The notes: generated by a model from the sequence alone, not told the origin. Numbered from the stretch's first letter, positions 26,085-35,104 are shown. The stretch: 36,447 nt of DNA from Winslowiella iniecta (GCF_001267535.1 NZ_JRXE01000015.1:77216-113662); one strand, 5' to 3'. Translations and numbers: made by a program.

Positions 26085-27110
26085 ATGCAGACACTCAGCA
26101 CTACCAGCTTACAAGTCCGTGATAATCAACTTTGGATCCTTGATCAGCAGGCGCTGCCACAACAAAAAATCTGGTGCCCGACGCCCGACGTGGCCACGCT
26201 GGTCGGCCATATCAAGGCGCTGCGCGTGCGTGGCGCACCGTTAATCGGCCTGTCTGCCAGCCTGCTGCTGGCACTGCTGGCTGAAAACGGGATGCCGCAA
26301 GCCCGGCTGGCTGACGCGCTGGAGGTGTTGCGTGCCTCGCGGCCGACGGCGGTGAATCTGATGAATAACCTCGATCGCATGAAACTGGCGCTGGCGCAGG
26401 AGAATTTCGTTACTGCCCTTACTTTCGAAGCACTACGCCTGGTGGAAGAGGATAAAGCGCTGTGCAACAGTATTGCCGAAGCCGGTAACGCGCTGATTAA
26501 ACCCGGCAGCCGCCTGCTGACCCACTGCAATACCGGCGGTCTGGCTACCGCCGGGGTCGGCACGGCGTTAGGCGTCATCGCGCTGGCCCATCAGCAGGGT
26601 AAAGTGGCGAACATCTGGGTCGATGAAACCCGTCCGCTGTTGCAAGGTGGCCGTCTCACCGCCTGGGAGCTAGGTGAGCTGGGTGTGCCTTACCAGCTGA
26701 TTTGTGATTCGATGGCCGCCAGCCTGATGGCGCAACAGCAGGTTGATGCAATTTGGGTCGGAGCTGACCGCATTGCCGCTAACGGCGATGTGGCGAATAA
26801 GATTGGTACTTACAGCCTTGCAGTGCTGGCGCACTATCACGGCATCCCGTTTTATGTCGCGGCACCGCATACTACGCTCGACCGCCATTGTCCGAATGGC
26901 GCAGCGATTCCGATTGAGCAGCGTGATGCGCGTGAAGTCACCGGGGTCGCCGGGCGTTTTGGTGATGTACAGTGGGCACCCGACAATGCCCGCGTCTATA
27001 ACCCGGCATTTGATGTCACCCCGGCTGCGTTGATCAGCGGCTGGGTGCTGGATACCGGCGTGGTCACCCCTGCGCAGGTTGCTGGCGGGATTTTCCAGCC
27101 ACGCGTTTAA
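26085..27110 (+). CDS. mtnA: Methylthioribose-1-phosphate isomerase
   Basis: A 341-residue enzyme related to the eIF2B-alpha family. It isomerises 5-methylthioribose-1-phosphate to methylthioribulose-1-phosphate. Signature blocks are [18 protein letters not shown] near residue 50, the catalytic Cys in [38 protein letters not shown] and the catalytic Asp in [22 protein letters not shown]. The C-terminus has [21 protein letters not shown]. The ATG is at 26085; the longer overlapping frame from 25663 is a different frame. It converges on mtnD with a shared terminator. Confidence 0.95.
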   Translation: MQTLSTTSLQVRDNQLWILDQQALPQQKIWCPTPDVATLVGHIKALRVRGAPLIGLSASLLLALLAENGMPQARLADALEVLRASRPTAVNLMNNLDRMKLALAQENFVTALTFEALRLVEEDKALCNSIAEAGNALIKPGSRLLTHCNTGGLATAGVGTALGVIALAHQQGKVANIWVDETRPLLQGGRLTAWELGELGVPYQLICDSMAASLMAQQQVDAIWVGADRIAANGDVANKIGTYSLAVLAHYHGIPFYVAAPHTTLDRHCPNGAAIPIEQRDAREVTGVAGRFGDVQWAPDNARVYNPAFDVTPAALISGWVLDTGVVTPAQVAGGIFQPRV

Positions 27111-27119
27111 ACGCAGCAT

Positions 27120-27139
27120 GGGCGGCGACAACGCCGCCC
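27120..27139. terminator. Bidirectional hairpin terminator, GGCGGCG family, copy 3
   Basis: GGGCGGCG and CGCCGCCC with loop ACAA, between the convergent mtnA and mtnD stops. Identical to the 24724-24743 element when read on the other strand. Confidence 0.8.
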
Positions 27140-27144
27140 CAAAA

Positions 27145-27687
27145 TTAAGGCAGGCGCGGATAAGCGTCGGCAATATCGTCGCCGGTGAAATTGGCGATCC
27201 AGCCTTCGGCATTATCGAAAATACGAATCGCGGTAAAGTGCGGTGAAGAGCCCATATCAAACCAGTGTGGCGTTCCGGCCGGCACTGAGATCAGATCGTT
27301 CTTCTCACACAGGATCTGGTAGATCTTACCGTCGAGATGCAGGCAGAACAGCCCGGCACCCTCAACAAAAAAACGCACTTCATCTTCGCCGTGGGTATGC
27401 TCGGAGAGAAACTTGCTGCGCAGCACCTCTTTCTGCGGGTTATCGGCACGCATGCTGATCACATCCCAGCTCTGATAACCTTTCTCCGCCACCAGACGAT
27501 CGATCGCATGCTGATAAGCGTTGATCACCGTTTCGGCATCCGGATTGTCGCCCAGATCGCGATCGGCTTCCCAGCGCTCAAAGCGTACCTCTTTGGCGTT
27601 CAGCTGCTGACGAATTTCTTCGGCATCAGTGCTGTGCCACACCGGCTGCGTGGCTTCGGTATCGGTAAATATAGTCAGTGCACTCAT
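27145..27687 (-). CDS. mtnD: Acireductone dioxygenase
   Basis: A 180-residue cupin metalloenzyme. With Fe it oxidises acireductone to 2-oxo-4-methylthiobutyrate (KMTB) and formate; with Ni it gives methylthiopropionate, formate and CO. Metal ligands are H97, H99 and E103 ([13 protein letters not shown]) and H141 ([12 protein letters not shown]). It starts at the ATG at 27687, overlapping the mtnC stop by 4 bp (ATGA), so translation is coupled. Third gene of the mtnB-mtnC-mtnD operon. Confidence 0.96.
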   Translation of the reverse strand: MSALTIFTDTEATQPVWHSTDAEEIRQQLNAKEVRFERWEADRDLGDNPDAETVINAYQHAIDRLVAEKGYQSWDVISMRADNPQKEVLRSKFLSEHTHGEDEVRFFVEGAGLFCLHLDGKIYQILCEKNDLISVPAGTPHWFDMGSSPHFTAIRIFDNAEGWIANFTGDDIADAYPRLP

Positions 27688-28373
27688 AAGGAAAACAGCT
27701 CCAGGTTAATCTGATCAAAACGGTTTACCTGACGATGGATGCTTTCTGCATCTGCCTCGCCGCGAATTAATTGCACGGTGTGCCAGCCTGCCTGCTGTGC
27801 GGCATCCAGTTCCTGATGGATATCGGATAAGAACAGCAGTTCACTGGCAGGAAGATCGATCTGGCTGGCGATATTACGATAGGAGTCAACTTCGCGCTTG
27901 GCGCCGACATGCGTATCGAAATAGCCGCTGAATAACGCAGTAATATCACCTTCGTCGCTGTAGCCAAATAACAATTTCTGCGCAGCAACCGAACCGGATG
28001 AATAAACGTACAGCGAAACGCCCTGTGATTGCCACTGCTTAAATGACGGCAACACGTCCGGATAAAGATGGCCACTAAAATCGCCATTCAGGTAGCCATC
28101 ACGCCAGATCATGCCTTGCAGGGCTTTCAGTGCGGTAGATTTACGATCTTCATCCATAAAGGTAAACAGCGTTTCCGTCAGCTGATCAATGTTGGCCTCG
28201 GGCTGAGCGATCTCCTGTCGTAGATCGTCCAGCGTGCGGCTGACTGCGGGCTGATGCTGGTTCTCTGCAAGATAACGTTGCAGATGCTGACGGGCATAAG
28301 GAAACAGGACGTTATGGACAAAGCGAATATCGCTGGTGGTGCCTTCAATGTCAGTGACAATCGCGCGAATCAT
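27684..28373 (-). CDS. mtnC: Enolase-phosphatase E1
   Basis: A 229-residue HAD-family enzyme that both enolises and dephosphorylates 2,3-diketo-5-methylthiopentyl-1-phosphate to acireductone. HAD motif I is [10 protein letters not shown] (D8, E10). Motif II is [15 protein letters not shown], and motifs III/IV lie in [14 protein letters not shown] and [17 protein letters not shown]. The alpha-helical cap occupies about residues 15-110. It overlaps mtnB by 4 bp and mtnD by 4 bp, so the three are one translationally coupled unit. Confidence 0.96.
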   Translation of the reverse strand: MIRAIVTDIEGTTSDIRFVHNVLFPYARQHLQRYLAENQHQPAVSRTLDDLRQEIAQPEANIDQLTETLFTFMDEDRKSTALKALQGMIWRDGYLNGDFSGHLYPDVLPSFKQWQSQGVSLYVYSSGSVAAQKLLFGYSDEGDITALFSGYFDTHVGAKREVDSYRNIASQIDLPASELLFLSDIHQELDAAQQAGWHTVQLIRGEADAESIHRQVNRFDQINLELFSL

Positions 28374-28984
28374 TTGGCCTCCAGCAGACGGCGTTGCATC
28401 TCACATAAGAACAGAAACTCCAGTCCTTCAAGGTGGCGCTTCGCCTCGTTAACGTCTTTTCCCCAGCAGGTCAGACCGTGGCCGCGCAGCAAGAAGCCGT
28501 AGCGCAGCGGGGTATGCTGAGCAAACTGCTCAATACGTTTTGCCAGGCCGTCAATATCCTGATCGTTATCGAACAGCGCAATCGACACGCTGTCGAGATG
28601 CGACTGCTGCCCGGCAAGCGTTTTCTGCATTTCATAACCCTGTAGTACCAGCGCCGCGTCCTTCTCTACCCGTGACAGCACGGTAGAGTTAACGGTATGC
28701 GTATGCAACACCGCGCCCGCGTCAGGGAACAGGCGATAGATCAAGGTATGCAGGCCGGTTTCCGCCGACGGCTTACGCCCGGATGGCACCTGGTTAGTGG
28801 CGATCTCCACCTGGATAAAATCATCACTTGTCAGGCTGCCTTTATCCTTGCCTGACTCACTGAGTAAACAGGTGTTTTCATCCTGGCGAACAGACATATT
28901 GCCACCGGTTGCTGGTGCCCAACCTTTGGCACCAATCCAGTGACAAGCTTCAACCAGTTGGTCCAATTGCGCTAAAACCGTCAT
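28370..28984 (-). CDS. mtnB: Methylthioribulose-1-phosphate dehydratase
   Basis: A 204-residue zinc enzyme of the class II aldolase fold. It dehydrates methylthioribulose-1-phosphate to the diketo intermediate used by MtnC. Zinc ligands H94 and H96 lie in [17 protein letters not shown], and a third histidine in [35 protein letters not shown] near the N-terminus binds the phosphate. AAGGAAAGG precedes the ATG. It is the first gene of the operon and faces mtnE across a region with MetJ boxes. Confidence 0.96.
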   Translation of the reverse strand: MTVLAQLDQLVEACHWIGAKGWAPATGGNMSVRQDENTCLLSESGKDKGSLTSDDFIQVEIATNQVPSGRKPSAETGLHTLIYRLFPDAGAVLHTHTVNSTVLSRVEKDAALVLQGYEMQKTLAGQQSHLDSVSIALFDNDQDIDGLAKRIEQFAQHTPLRYGFLLRGHGLTCWGKDVNEAKRHLEGLEFLFLCEMQRRLLEAK

Positions 28985-29033
28985 ACCTTTCCTTATTTGT
29001 CAGGGAGTTGCGGTAGTACATTTTTTAATGTTT

Positions 29034-29049
29034 AGACGTCTAAGCGTCT
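29034..29049. promoter_or_regulatory. MetJ operator between mtnB and mtnE
   Basis: Two contiguous met boxes, the perfect consensus AGACGTCT and then AAGCGTCT, 50 bp upstream of the mtnB start and 78 bp upstream of the mtnE start. With the 26008-26031 site this puts every mtn gene in the window next to a MetJ operator. Confidence 0.85.
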
Positions 29050-29126
29050 TGATTGCCAAATCTTATCACCGTGTTATATTGGCAGCAATACACCTCAAAG
29101 ACATCCGTTCGAAAGGTCAATCATTT

Positions 29127-30287
29127 ATGAGTCAGACACCCTTGATTCCCGAAAGCAAACTTCCGTCACTCGGCACCACTATTTTCTCGCAAATGAGCGC
29201 GCTGGCGCAGCAGTATCAGGCGATTAACCTGTCGCAGGGTTTTCCTGATTTCGACGGCCCACGCTATTTGCAGGAGCGACTGGCTCACCACGTCAGCCAG
29301 GGCGCTAACCAGTATGCACCAATGACCGGTGTACAGCCGTTGCGCGAAGCGATTGCCGATAAAACTGCGGAGCTTTACGGTCACAAACCCGATGCCAATG
29401 GCGATATCACCGTCACCGCCGGGGCGACTGAAGCACTGTATGCCGCCATTACCGCGCTGGTGAGGTCCGGCGATGAAGTGATCTGCTTCGACCCAAGTTA
29501 CGACAGCTATGCGCCTGCGGTCACACTGGCCGGTGGCGTGATGAAACGTATCGCGCTGCAACCCCCCGGATTCAAGGTTGACTGGCAACAGTTTGCCTCG
29601 CTGCTGTCGGAACGTACCCGGCTGGTGATCCTCAACACGCCGCATAACCCTTCCGCCAGCGTCTGGCTGAAAAATGATTTTGCCGCATTGTGGGAAGCGA
29701 TCGCTGAGCAGGAAATCTACGTGCTGAGCGATGAAGTGTACGAGCACATCTGCTTTGCCGCCGAGGGTCATGCCAGTGTGCTGGCTCATCCGCAGTTGCG
29801 TCAGCGCGCGGTTGCCGTCTCCTCGTTCGGTAAAACCTTTCATATGACCGGCTGGAAAGTGGGTTACTGCATCGCACCCGCGGCAATCAGCGCGGAAATC
29901 CGCAAAGTGCATCAGTATCTGACCTTTGCGGTCAATACCCCGGCTCAGCTGGCCATTGCCGATATGCTACGTGCCGAGCCGGAGCACTATCGCGAGCTGC
30001 CTGAGTTCTACCGTGCGCGTCGTGATCGCTTTATACAGGCGCTGGCTAACAGCCGTCTGGAGATTCTGCCATGCGAAGGTACTTACTTCTTACTGGCCGA
30101 TTACAGCGCCATTTCCGATCTTGATGACGTCAGTTTCTGCCAGTGGCTGACCAAAGAAGTGGGCGTGGCGGCGATCCCGCTGTCGGTATTCTGCGCCGAT
30201 GCTTTCCCACATAAACTGATCCGCCTGTGCTTCGCCAAACAGGAAGCCACGCTGGACGCAGCTGCGGAGCGACTGTGTCAACTTTAA
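29127..30287 (+). CDS. mtnE: Methionine (glutamine-dependent) aminotransferase
   Basis: A 386-residue PLP enzyme of fold type I, closest to E. coli YbdL. It transaminates KMTB to methionine, the final salvage step, with glutamine or aromatic amino acids as donor. The PLP lysine is K236 in SSFGKTFHMTGWKVGY; other blocks are GATEALYAAI, NTPHNPSASVW and SDEVYEHICF. I start at the ATG at 29127 (MSQTPLIPESKLPSLGTTIF), the family N-terminus; the frame opens 33 codons earlier but that part covers the MetJ boxes. The last 13 bp overlap yafV. Confidence 0.93.
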   Translation: MSQTPLIPESKLPSLGTTIFSQMSALAQQYQAINLSQGFPDFDGPRYLQERLAHHVSQGANQYAPMTGVQPLREAIADKTAELYGHKPDANGDITVTAGATEALYAAITALVRSGDEVICFDPSYDSYAPAVTLAGGVMKRIALQPPGFKVDWQQFASLLSERTRLVILNTPHNPSASVWLKNDFAALWEAIAEQEIYVLSDEVYEHICFAAEGHASVLAHPQLRQRAVAVSSFGKTFHMTGWKVGYCIAPAAISAEIRKVHQYLTFAVNTPAQLAIADMLRAEPEHYRELPEFYRARRDRFIQALANSRLEILPCEGTYFLLADYSAISDLDDVSFCQWLTKEVGVAAIPLSVFCADAFPHKLIRLCFAKQEATLDAAAERLCQL

Positions 30288-31042
30288 AACTGACGCTGCT
30301 ACAGCAGCCACTGGTCTGGATGGATGGCGAAGCGAATCTGCGCCACTTCGATACCCTGCTGGCCGGGATCAAACAGCGCGATCTGATTATTCTGCCGGAG
30401 ATGTTCACCACCGGTTTCGCCATGGAGGCCGCGCAACAATCACTGCCGCAGGCGCGGGTGCTTGAATGGCTACAGGCGCATGCTAAAGCGACCAACGCAA
30501 TGATTGGCGGCAGCGCGGCCATTCAGACCATGAAAGGGGCCGTTAATCGTTTCCTGCTGGTGGAGCCGAACGGCACCCTGCACAGCTATGATAAACGTCA
30601 TCTGTTCCGTATGGCGGATGAACACGATCACTATCTGGCCGGCGAACGCCGCGAGATCGTTGAATGGCGCGGCTGGCGCATTCTGCCACAAATCTGTTAC
30701 GACCTGCGTTTTCCGGTGTTCTCTCGTAATCAGAACGATTATGACCTGGCGTTATATGTCGCCAACTGGCCAGCCCCCCGTGCGCTGCACTGGCAGTCGC
30801 TGCTGCTGGCGCGCGCCATTGAGAATCAGGCGTATGTAGCGGGCTGTAACCGGGTGGGAAGTGACGGTAATCATCATCAGTACAGCGGCGATAGCTGTAT
30901 TATCAGCCCACAAGGTGAAGTGCTCGCCGTGGCCGAGCCGTATCAGCCTGCGCGACTGGACGCGGAGCTGTCGCTGGAAAATTTACGCGAATACCGCGAA
31001 AAATTTCCAGCGTGGCGCGATGCCGATGCCTTTCGTTTATAA
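30275..31042 (+). CDS. yafV: Omega-amidase YafV (nitrilase family)
   Basis: A 255-residue nitrilase-superfamily hydrolase with the triad E42 (LPEMFTTGF), K107 (YDKRHLFRMADEHDHY) and C141 (QICYDLRFPVFSR). YafV hydrolyses 2-oxoglutaramate to 2-oxoglutarate and ammonia. It starts at GTG 30275 with GGAG just upstream, overlapping the end of mtnE by 13 bp, so the two are translationally coupled. This context gives it a clear role: removing the by-product of glutamine-dependent KMTB transamination, the task of MtnU in other bacteria. The protein closely resembles E. coli YafV along its length. Confidence 0.92.
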   Translation: MSTLKLTLLQQPLVWMDGEANLRHFDTLLAGIKQRDLIILPEMFTTGFAMEAAQQSLPQARVLEWLQAHAKATNAMIGGSAAIQTMKGAVNRFLLVEPNGTLHSYDKRHLFRMADEHDHYLAGERREIVEWRGWRILPQICYDLRFPVFSRNQNDYDLALYVANWPAPRALHWQSLLLARAIENQAYVAGCNRVGSDGNHHQYSGDSCIISPQGEVLAVAEPYQPARLDAELSLENLREYREKFPAWRDADAFRL

Positions 31043-31054
31043 ATAAATTATTTG

Positions 31055-31074
31055 GCAGGGAGCATGCTCCCTGC
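31055..31074. terminator. Perfect 20-bp palindrome after yafV
   Basis: GCAGGGAGCATGCTCCCTGC is a perfect palindrome beginning 13 bp after the yafV stop. It would fold into a strong hairpin at the transcript end, though no T run follows directly. Confidence 0.65.
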
Positions 31075-31527
31075 ACATTAGTTATTATTGACCTGCTTAC
31101 TGCATCTGCCCCGGTTATACGGTAATAAATAGCACAACGGTTGCCCAAAGGGGTGAGGACATCTGATGCCTATTTTCCGAAAATAATAATGAATCACACT
31201 AAAACAAGGCTTATAGTTTATTACCATATTATATTGCCGCGTGCTTTCCATTATTTCTTCCGCTGGTTTTGGCCTGTATATTTATTGCTACCGGGCAATT
31301 ATGTCAATAAATCGCCCCACTGCAAACCTTCCAACCTTAGCTGTTAGCTGAACAGGCAAGCAACGCCAACTAAAATATCCACCTTAAATTTCAATCAGAA
31401 AAGCCTTAGAGTGACAGAAAAGGTCAGTAATAATGGACAGGAATCGGAGGAAATAAAGCGATTAATGCCACACAGTGGCAAAATTGATTGGAATTTATTT
31501 AGCCATTAATATAACAACGACGAGTAA

Positions 31528-31562
31528 TTACCGGTGAAAATTGCGGAAATTCGCACCGGTAA
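31528..31562 (-). terminator. Hairpin after the purine permease gene
   Basis: TTACCGGTG and CACCGGTAA form a 9-bp perfect outer stem, with A/T-rich inner pairing, directly downstream of the permease stop at 31570. Likely end of the purine operon transcript. Confidence 0.6.
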
Positions 31563-31569
31563 GGGTAAA

Positions 31570-32895
31570 TTAAGAACGCACCCGGATGGCTTCGCCGCGC
31601 TTCAGGCAATTAAACAGAATATTCAGGCTGACAGAAACCAGGCAAGCAGCGCTAATCCCGGAGTGGAACAGTGTGCGTACCCAGCCAGGGAATTGGTCAT
31701 AAAAAGCCGGCATCACAATCGGGATCATACCGAAGGCAATCGACGTCGCGACAATCACCAGATTCATATTGTCCTTATAATCAACTTTCGCCAGGGTGCG
31801 AATACCACTGGCCGCCACGGTACCAAACAGCACCACGCCAGCCCCACCGAGCACTGGCATTGGAATACAGGCCACCACCCGACCCAGCACCGGCAGCAAG
31901 CCGAGAATAACTAAAATCATTCCGCCCGCCGCCACCACAAAACGGCTTTTAATACCGGTCATCGCCACCAGCCCGATATTCTGCGCAAAGGCACTCTGCG
32001 GAAAAGAGTTAAACAGCGGTGCCAGCGCGCTGGTCAGCATATCGGCGCGTAGCCCGCTGGCAATGCGTTTGCCGTCGATATCCGTTTCAACGATTTCACT
32101 GACGGCAATCAGTCCGGCAGTGGTTTCGGTTAACAGCACCAGCACAATTAACAGCATCGACAGGATGGCGGCGAGATCAAATACCGGCAGGCCAAAACTC
32201 ATCACACCCGGCAGCGCCAGAAATTCGCCCTGCATCACCGCTGAGAAATCGGTTTTGCCGCTAACTACCGCAAACAGCGTTCCCACCAGCATCGCCAGCA
32301 ATATCGCCAGCCGTTTTAATCCACCGTTGCCGAGCTTATTCAGCAACAGGATCACCGCCAGTGTCAGTGCCGCCAGTCCAATATTTGACGGTGCCCCCCA
32401 GTCGGCGGCTTTTGCATTGCCCCCCATCGCCCAGCGTGCTGCCACCGGCATTAACGACAGGCCAATAATGGTGATCACCGTACCGGTCACCACCGGCGGA
32501 AAAAACCGGATAATATGCGCGAAGAACGGCGCAATCAGCAGCCCAATCAGCGAAGACGCGATTATCGCGCCAAATACCACCGGTAGCCCACCGCCCGCAC
32601 TGACAATCGTGACCATGGTTGCCACACCGGCAAAAGAGACGCCCTGCACCAGCGGCAATCGCGAGCCAAAGCCGGGGAGACCTAACGCCTGCAACATCGT
32701 AGCAAAGCCACTGACAAACAGCGCAGCGGTCACCAGCATGCCAATATCGCTGGCTGGCAGGCCAGCGGCCGAGCCAATAATCAGTGGTGGTGCAATAATG
32801 CCACCGTACATGGTCAATACATGTTGCAGTCCCCAGGCAAAGGTTTTCCCTGCCGGGTAACGCGTATCTTCTGGCCTGACGCGAGTGAGACTCAT
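31570..32895 (-). CDS. NCS2 family urate/xanthine permease
   Basis: A 441-residue inner-membrane proton symporter of the nucleobase-ascorbate (NCS2/NAT) family, with about 12-14 hydrophobic segments. The substrate-site blocks are visible: VQGVSFAGVATM in TM3, LTETTAGLIAVSE in TM8 with its Glu, and the family motif region NSFPQSAFAQNIGLVAMTGIKSR in TM9-10. The SFPQ..FAQN version resembles uric acid carriers (UacT/PucJ type) more than uracil carriers. The neighbouring genes act on urate products, so urate or a ureide precursor is the likely substrate (the hpxP position of Klebsiella). It starts at the ATG at 32895, 78 bp after hiuH, with a hairpin in between. Confidence 0.85.
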   Translation of the reverse strand: MSLTRVRPEDTRYPAGKTFAWGLQHVLTMYGGIIAPPLIIGSAAGLPASDIGMLVTAALFVSGFATMLQALGLPGFGSRLPLVQGVSFAGVATMVTIVSAGGGLPVVFGAIIASSLIGLLIAPFFAHIIRFFPPVVTGTVITIIGLSLMPVAARWAMGGNAKAADWGAPSNIGLAALTLAVILLLNKLGNGGLKRLAILLAMLVGTLFAVVSGKTDFSAVMQGEFLALPGVMSFGLPVFDLAAILSMLLIVLVLLTETTAGLIAVSEIVETDIDGKRIASGLRADMLTSALAPLFNSFPQSAFAQNIGLVAMTGIKSRFVVAAGGMILVILGLLPVLGRVVACIPMPVLGGAGVVLFGTVAASGIRTLAKVDYKDNMNLVIVATSIAFGMIPIVMPAFYDQFPGWVRTLFHSGISAACLVSVSLNILFNCLKRGEAIRVRS

Positions 32896-32934
32896 GGTGG
32901 ATGACCTCAGCTTAACTGTAGCGATGATTAGCGC

Positions 32935-32954
32935 GGGCGACGCTCTCGCCGCCC
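32935..32954. other. Intra-cluster hairpin, variant of the GGCGGCG family
   Basis: GGGCG-A-CG and CG-C-CGCCC with loop CTCT: the same stem as the other three hairpins but with one A-C mismatch. It lies between hiuH and the permease, which are on the same strand, so it may attenuate transcription or protect upstream mRNA. Confidence 0.55.
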
Positions 32955-32973
32955 CTGGGATGAATTGTCGGCG

Positions 32974-33309
32974 TTACGAACCGCGATAGGTGGACCACGA
33001 CCACGGCGAAATCAGAAACGGCAGGTGATAGTGGCTGCCGCCAGCCGGAATAATGAAATCAATTTGCGCAGTGATATACAGCGCATCGCGCCCGCCGGCG
33101 GCAAAATAGTCACCAATTGCCGCCGTCAGCCGGTAGTGACCTGTAGCCAGTGGCTCCGGAGTGAGATCTTTAATGCGTCCGTCACTGTCGGTCTGGCCTT
33201 GCGCCACCGGTTGCCAGCGATCTGCATGCTGCTGCTCCAGCGTAATCGCCACGCCGCTGGCCGGTTGGCCGAGCGCGGTATCAAGAACGTGCGTCGTAAT
33301 CGTACTCAT
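32974..33309 (-). CDS. hiuH: 5-Hydroxyisourate hydrolase (transthyretin-like)
   Basis: A 111-residue transthyretin-like protein that opens 5-hydroxyisourate to OHCU in urate breakdown. Active-site elements are His7 in TTHVLDTALGQPA, Arg45 in SDGRIKDL, a histidine in SHYHLPFLISPWSWSTYRGS, and the diagnostic C-terminal YRGS. No signal peptide, so it is cytoplasmic, unlike some periplasmic homologues. Its ATG overlaps the uraD stop by 4 bp. It corresponds to hpxT in Klebsiella naming. Confidence 0.95.
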   Translation of the reverse strand: MSTITTHVLDTALGQPASGVAITLEQQHADRWQPVAQGQTDSDGRIKDLTPEPLATGHYRLTAAIGDYFAAGGRDALYITAQIDFIIPAGGSHYHLPFLISPWSWSTYRGS

Positions 33310-33800
33310 TGAAAACTCTCCCGAAGCCGTAGCTGGGTGATTTCTCGCAGCTGGATTAAGGCTTCCTGCTGCTCCTGTTGGGGATCATTCGCCAGCCGGC
33401 GATGCAGTTCCGCCAGCATCTGTTCACCGCTACGCCCTTTGGCGCGAATCAGAAACACCTGGCCAAAGCGCTGTTCATACGCGGCGTTGCCGCTGCGCAA
33501 CGCCTGTTTCAGCTGTGAATTATCATTATCGACGGCTGACTGCTCGTTGCGTGACAGCGTCGCCTCTTTGCCTTCGCCATCCGCACGCTCGCCGATGCGC
33601 GGATGGGCTGAGAGCGCCTGAGTCAGATCGGCGCTGTCCCAGCGGCTGGCAAGCGTATCGGCATAATCCAGTAACGCATCCAGAGAAGAATAAGGACGTG
33701 CCACCACCAGCGCTGTACGCCAGTCAGGGATTGCCACGCAGTGAGCGAGGGTCGCCTCGGCGTCGGCGGCACTGAGTTGGTTGAAGTGGTTGAGGTTCAT
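33306..33800 (-). CDS. uraD: OHCU decarboxylase
   Basis: A 164-residue helical enzyme that decarboxylates 2-oxo-4-hydroxy-4-carboxy-5-ureidoimidazoline to (S)-allantoin. The catalytic His66 lies in LSAHPRIGE; NAAYEQRFGQVFLIRAKGRSGEQMLAELHRRLAND is the conserved C-terminal block. It overlaps the amidohydrolase gene and hiuH by 4 bp each. Corresponds to hpxQ in Klebsiella naming. Confidence 0.95.
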   Translation of the reverse strand: MNLNHFNQLSAADAEATLAHCVAIPDWRTALVVARPYSSLDALLDYADTLASRWDSADLTQALSAHPRIGERADGEGKEATLSRNEQSAVDNDNSQLKQALRSGNAAYEQRFGQVFLIRAKGRSGEQMLAELHRRLANDPQQEQQEALIQLREITQLRLRESFQ

Positions 33801-35104
33801 TGTTCGTCCTTGTGCAAATCATCGGCATGAGCGGCGAGAACGTCGCCTTTACAGGCCACATCGTGCACCACTTGCAGATAAGCCTGGATCGCTTTGGCGA
33901 CATCACGGCTGGTCACCGACTCTGCCGGATGATGACTGATTCCGCGATCGCAACGTACAAACAGCATGCCGACCGGCCAGCGTTCGGCGATAGCAATCGC
34001 GTCGTGCCCGGCACCGCTTGGCAGCGATAAGCTGCGGCCCTGCACCTGGGTTACCGCCTGCGTCAGCGCCGACTGCAACTGTGCATCGCAGCGGGTCGCG
34101 CCAATGCGGTAGTACTCTTCAGCATGAAATGTCAGGCCACGACGCAGCGCAATGGCTTCGGCCTGGGTCAGCAACGCAGAGAGCAACCCGGCGAGCGGCT
34201 GGTCTTCCGGCCCGCGCACATCCAGCGTCAGATCGACCTCGCCGGGAATCACATTCACCGCGCCTGGCGAACATTGCAGAGTGCCAACGGTCGCGACCAG
34301 CTGGGGATGATGCTCCGGCGTGCTGGCTTCGATATACAGCATCCACTCGGCAGCAGCGGCCAGCGCATCTTTACGGTGATTCATCGGCACGGTACCGGCA
34401 TGACCGGCTTCGCCGGTAAAACGGCAATTGAGCCGACGCGCACCGTTAATCGCGGTCACCACACCGAGCGCCAGATCGGCCTGCTCCAGGCACGGCCCCT
34501 GCTCAATATGCAGCTCCAGATAGGCGACGATGGAGCTGACTTCACGTGCCGCTTGCGAAATAGTCGCGGCATCCAGCCCGACATCGGCCATCGCTTCGGC
34601 CACGGTAATACTGTTACCGTCCGGATGCGACACCCAGCTTTGCGGCCAGCTGCCGGTGAGGCCACGGCTGCCCAGCAGGGTAATGCCAAAACGCGTCCCC
34701 TCTTCATCACCAAACCCGACAATCTCAATGGCCAGCGGTAAACGCAGCTGATGGTGATGCAGATACTGTACGGTTTCGATGGCGGTCAGCACGCCAAGCA
34801 TGCCGTCATAGCGGCCAGCGTTACGCACCGTATCGAGATGCGAACCCAGCAGCAACGCAGGTGCGCCAGGCTGTGCCGCTTCGTAACGACCGCAAATATT
34901 GCCGACGCTGTCCTGCCAGACCTGCATGCCTGCCGCCTTCATCCACTCGCCCACCCGCGCGTTGGCACGCATATGTTCCGGCGACAGATAGACGCGCGTC
35001 AGTTTACCGGCGGTCTCGCTGATTTCAGCCAGCGCATCGCAGCGCGCCATCACCCGGCTGGCCGCCAGCCCGGCATCGCTTGCACTCATCAGGCAGTCAC
35101 TCAT
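33797..35104 (-). CDS. hpxK: Allantoate amidohydrolase (M20 family)
   Basis: A 435-residue binuclear metal amidohydrolase of the AllC/HpxK/beta-ureidopropionase group, which converts allantoate to ureidoglycine, CO2 and ammonia. Metal ligands are in LLGSHLDTVRNAGRYDGMLG (H89, D100), GFGDEEGTRFG (E134/E135), the LELHIEQGP block and the C-terminal HH of GISHHPAESV. The dimerisation-domain motif GEAGHAGTVPM is intact. I start at the ATG at 35104, which overlaps the aminotransferase stop in TGATG. A 10-codon longer frame is unlikely. AllC is also possible, but the aminotransferase partner favours the HpxJK pair. Confidence 0.9.
   Translation of the reverse strand: MSDCLMSASDAGLAASRVMARCDALAEISETAGKLTRVYLSPEHMRANARVGEWMKAAGMQVWQDSVGNICGRYEAAQPGAPALLLGSHLDTVRNAGRYDGMLGVLTAIETVQYLHHHQLRLPLAIEIVGFGDEEGTRFGITLLGSRGLTGSWPQSWVSHPDGNSITVAEAMADVGLDAATISQAAREVSSIVAYLELHIEQGPCLEQADLALGVVTAINGARRLNCRFTGEAGHAGTVPMNHRKDALAAAAEWMLYIEASTPEHHPQLVATVGTLQCSPGAVNVIPGEVDLTLDVRGPEDQPLAGLLSALLTQAEAIALRRGLTFHAEEYYRIGATRCDAQLQSALTQAVTQVQGRSLSLPSGAGHDAIAIAERWPVGMLFVRCDRGISHHPAESVTSRDVAKAIQAYLQVVHDVACKGDVLAAHADDLHKDEQ

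Larger units (their letters stand above)
31043..31569. other. 527-bp gap without a supportable gene
   Basis: AT-rich sequence between yafV and the purine permease, both of which end here (convergent). It contains a 20-bp palindrome at 31055, a small TGCCAC/GTGGCA hairpin at 31466-31480 and a longer hairpin at 31528-31562. A 67-codon frame starting with TTG (31141-31347) has no ribosome site and no recognisable content. I see no tRNA, promoter or repeat array. Confidence 0.6.

Noticed and set aside
29028-29126. 33-codon N-terminal extension of mtnE
   Set aside because: It would put the MetJ boxes inside coding sequence; the family N-terminus begins at the ATG at 29127.
31141-31347. 67-codon open frame in the gap after yafV
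   Set aside because: It starts with TTG, has no ribosome site at either the TTG or the internal ATG, and its product resembles nothing that I know; probably chance in AT-rich sequence.
31796-32860. 354-codon open frame antisense to the purine permease
   Set aside because: Its composition (many Ser, Thr, Pro, Ala) is the reverse-strand shadow of a hydrophobic membrane protein; the permease frame has all family motifs.
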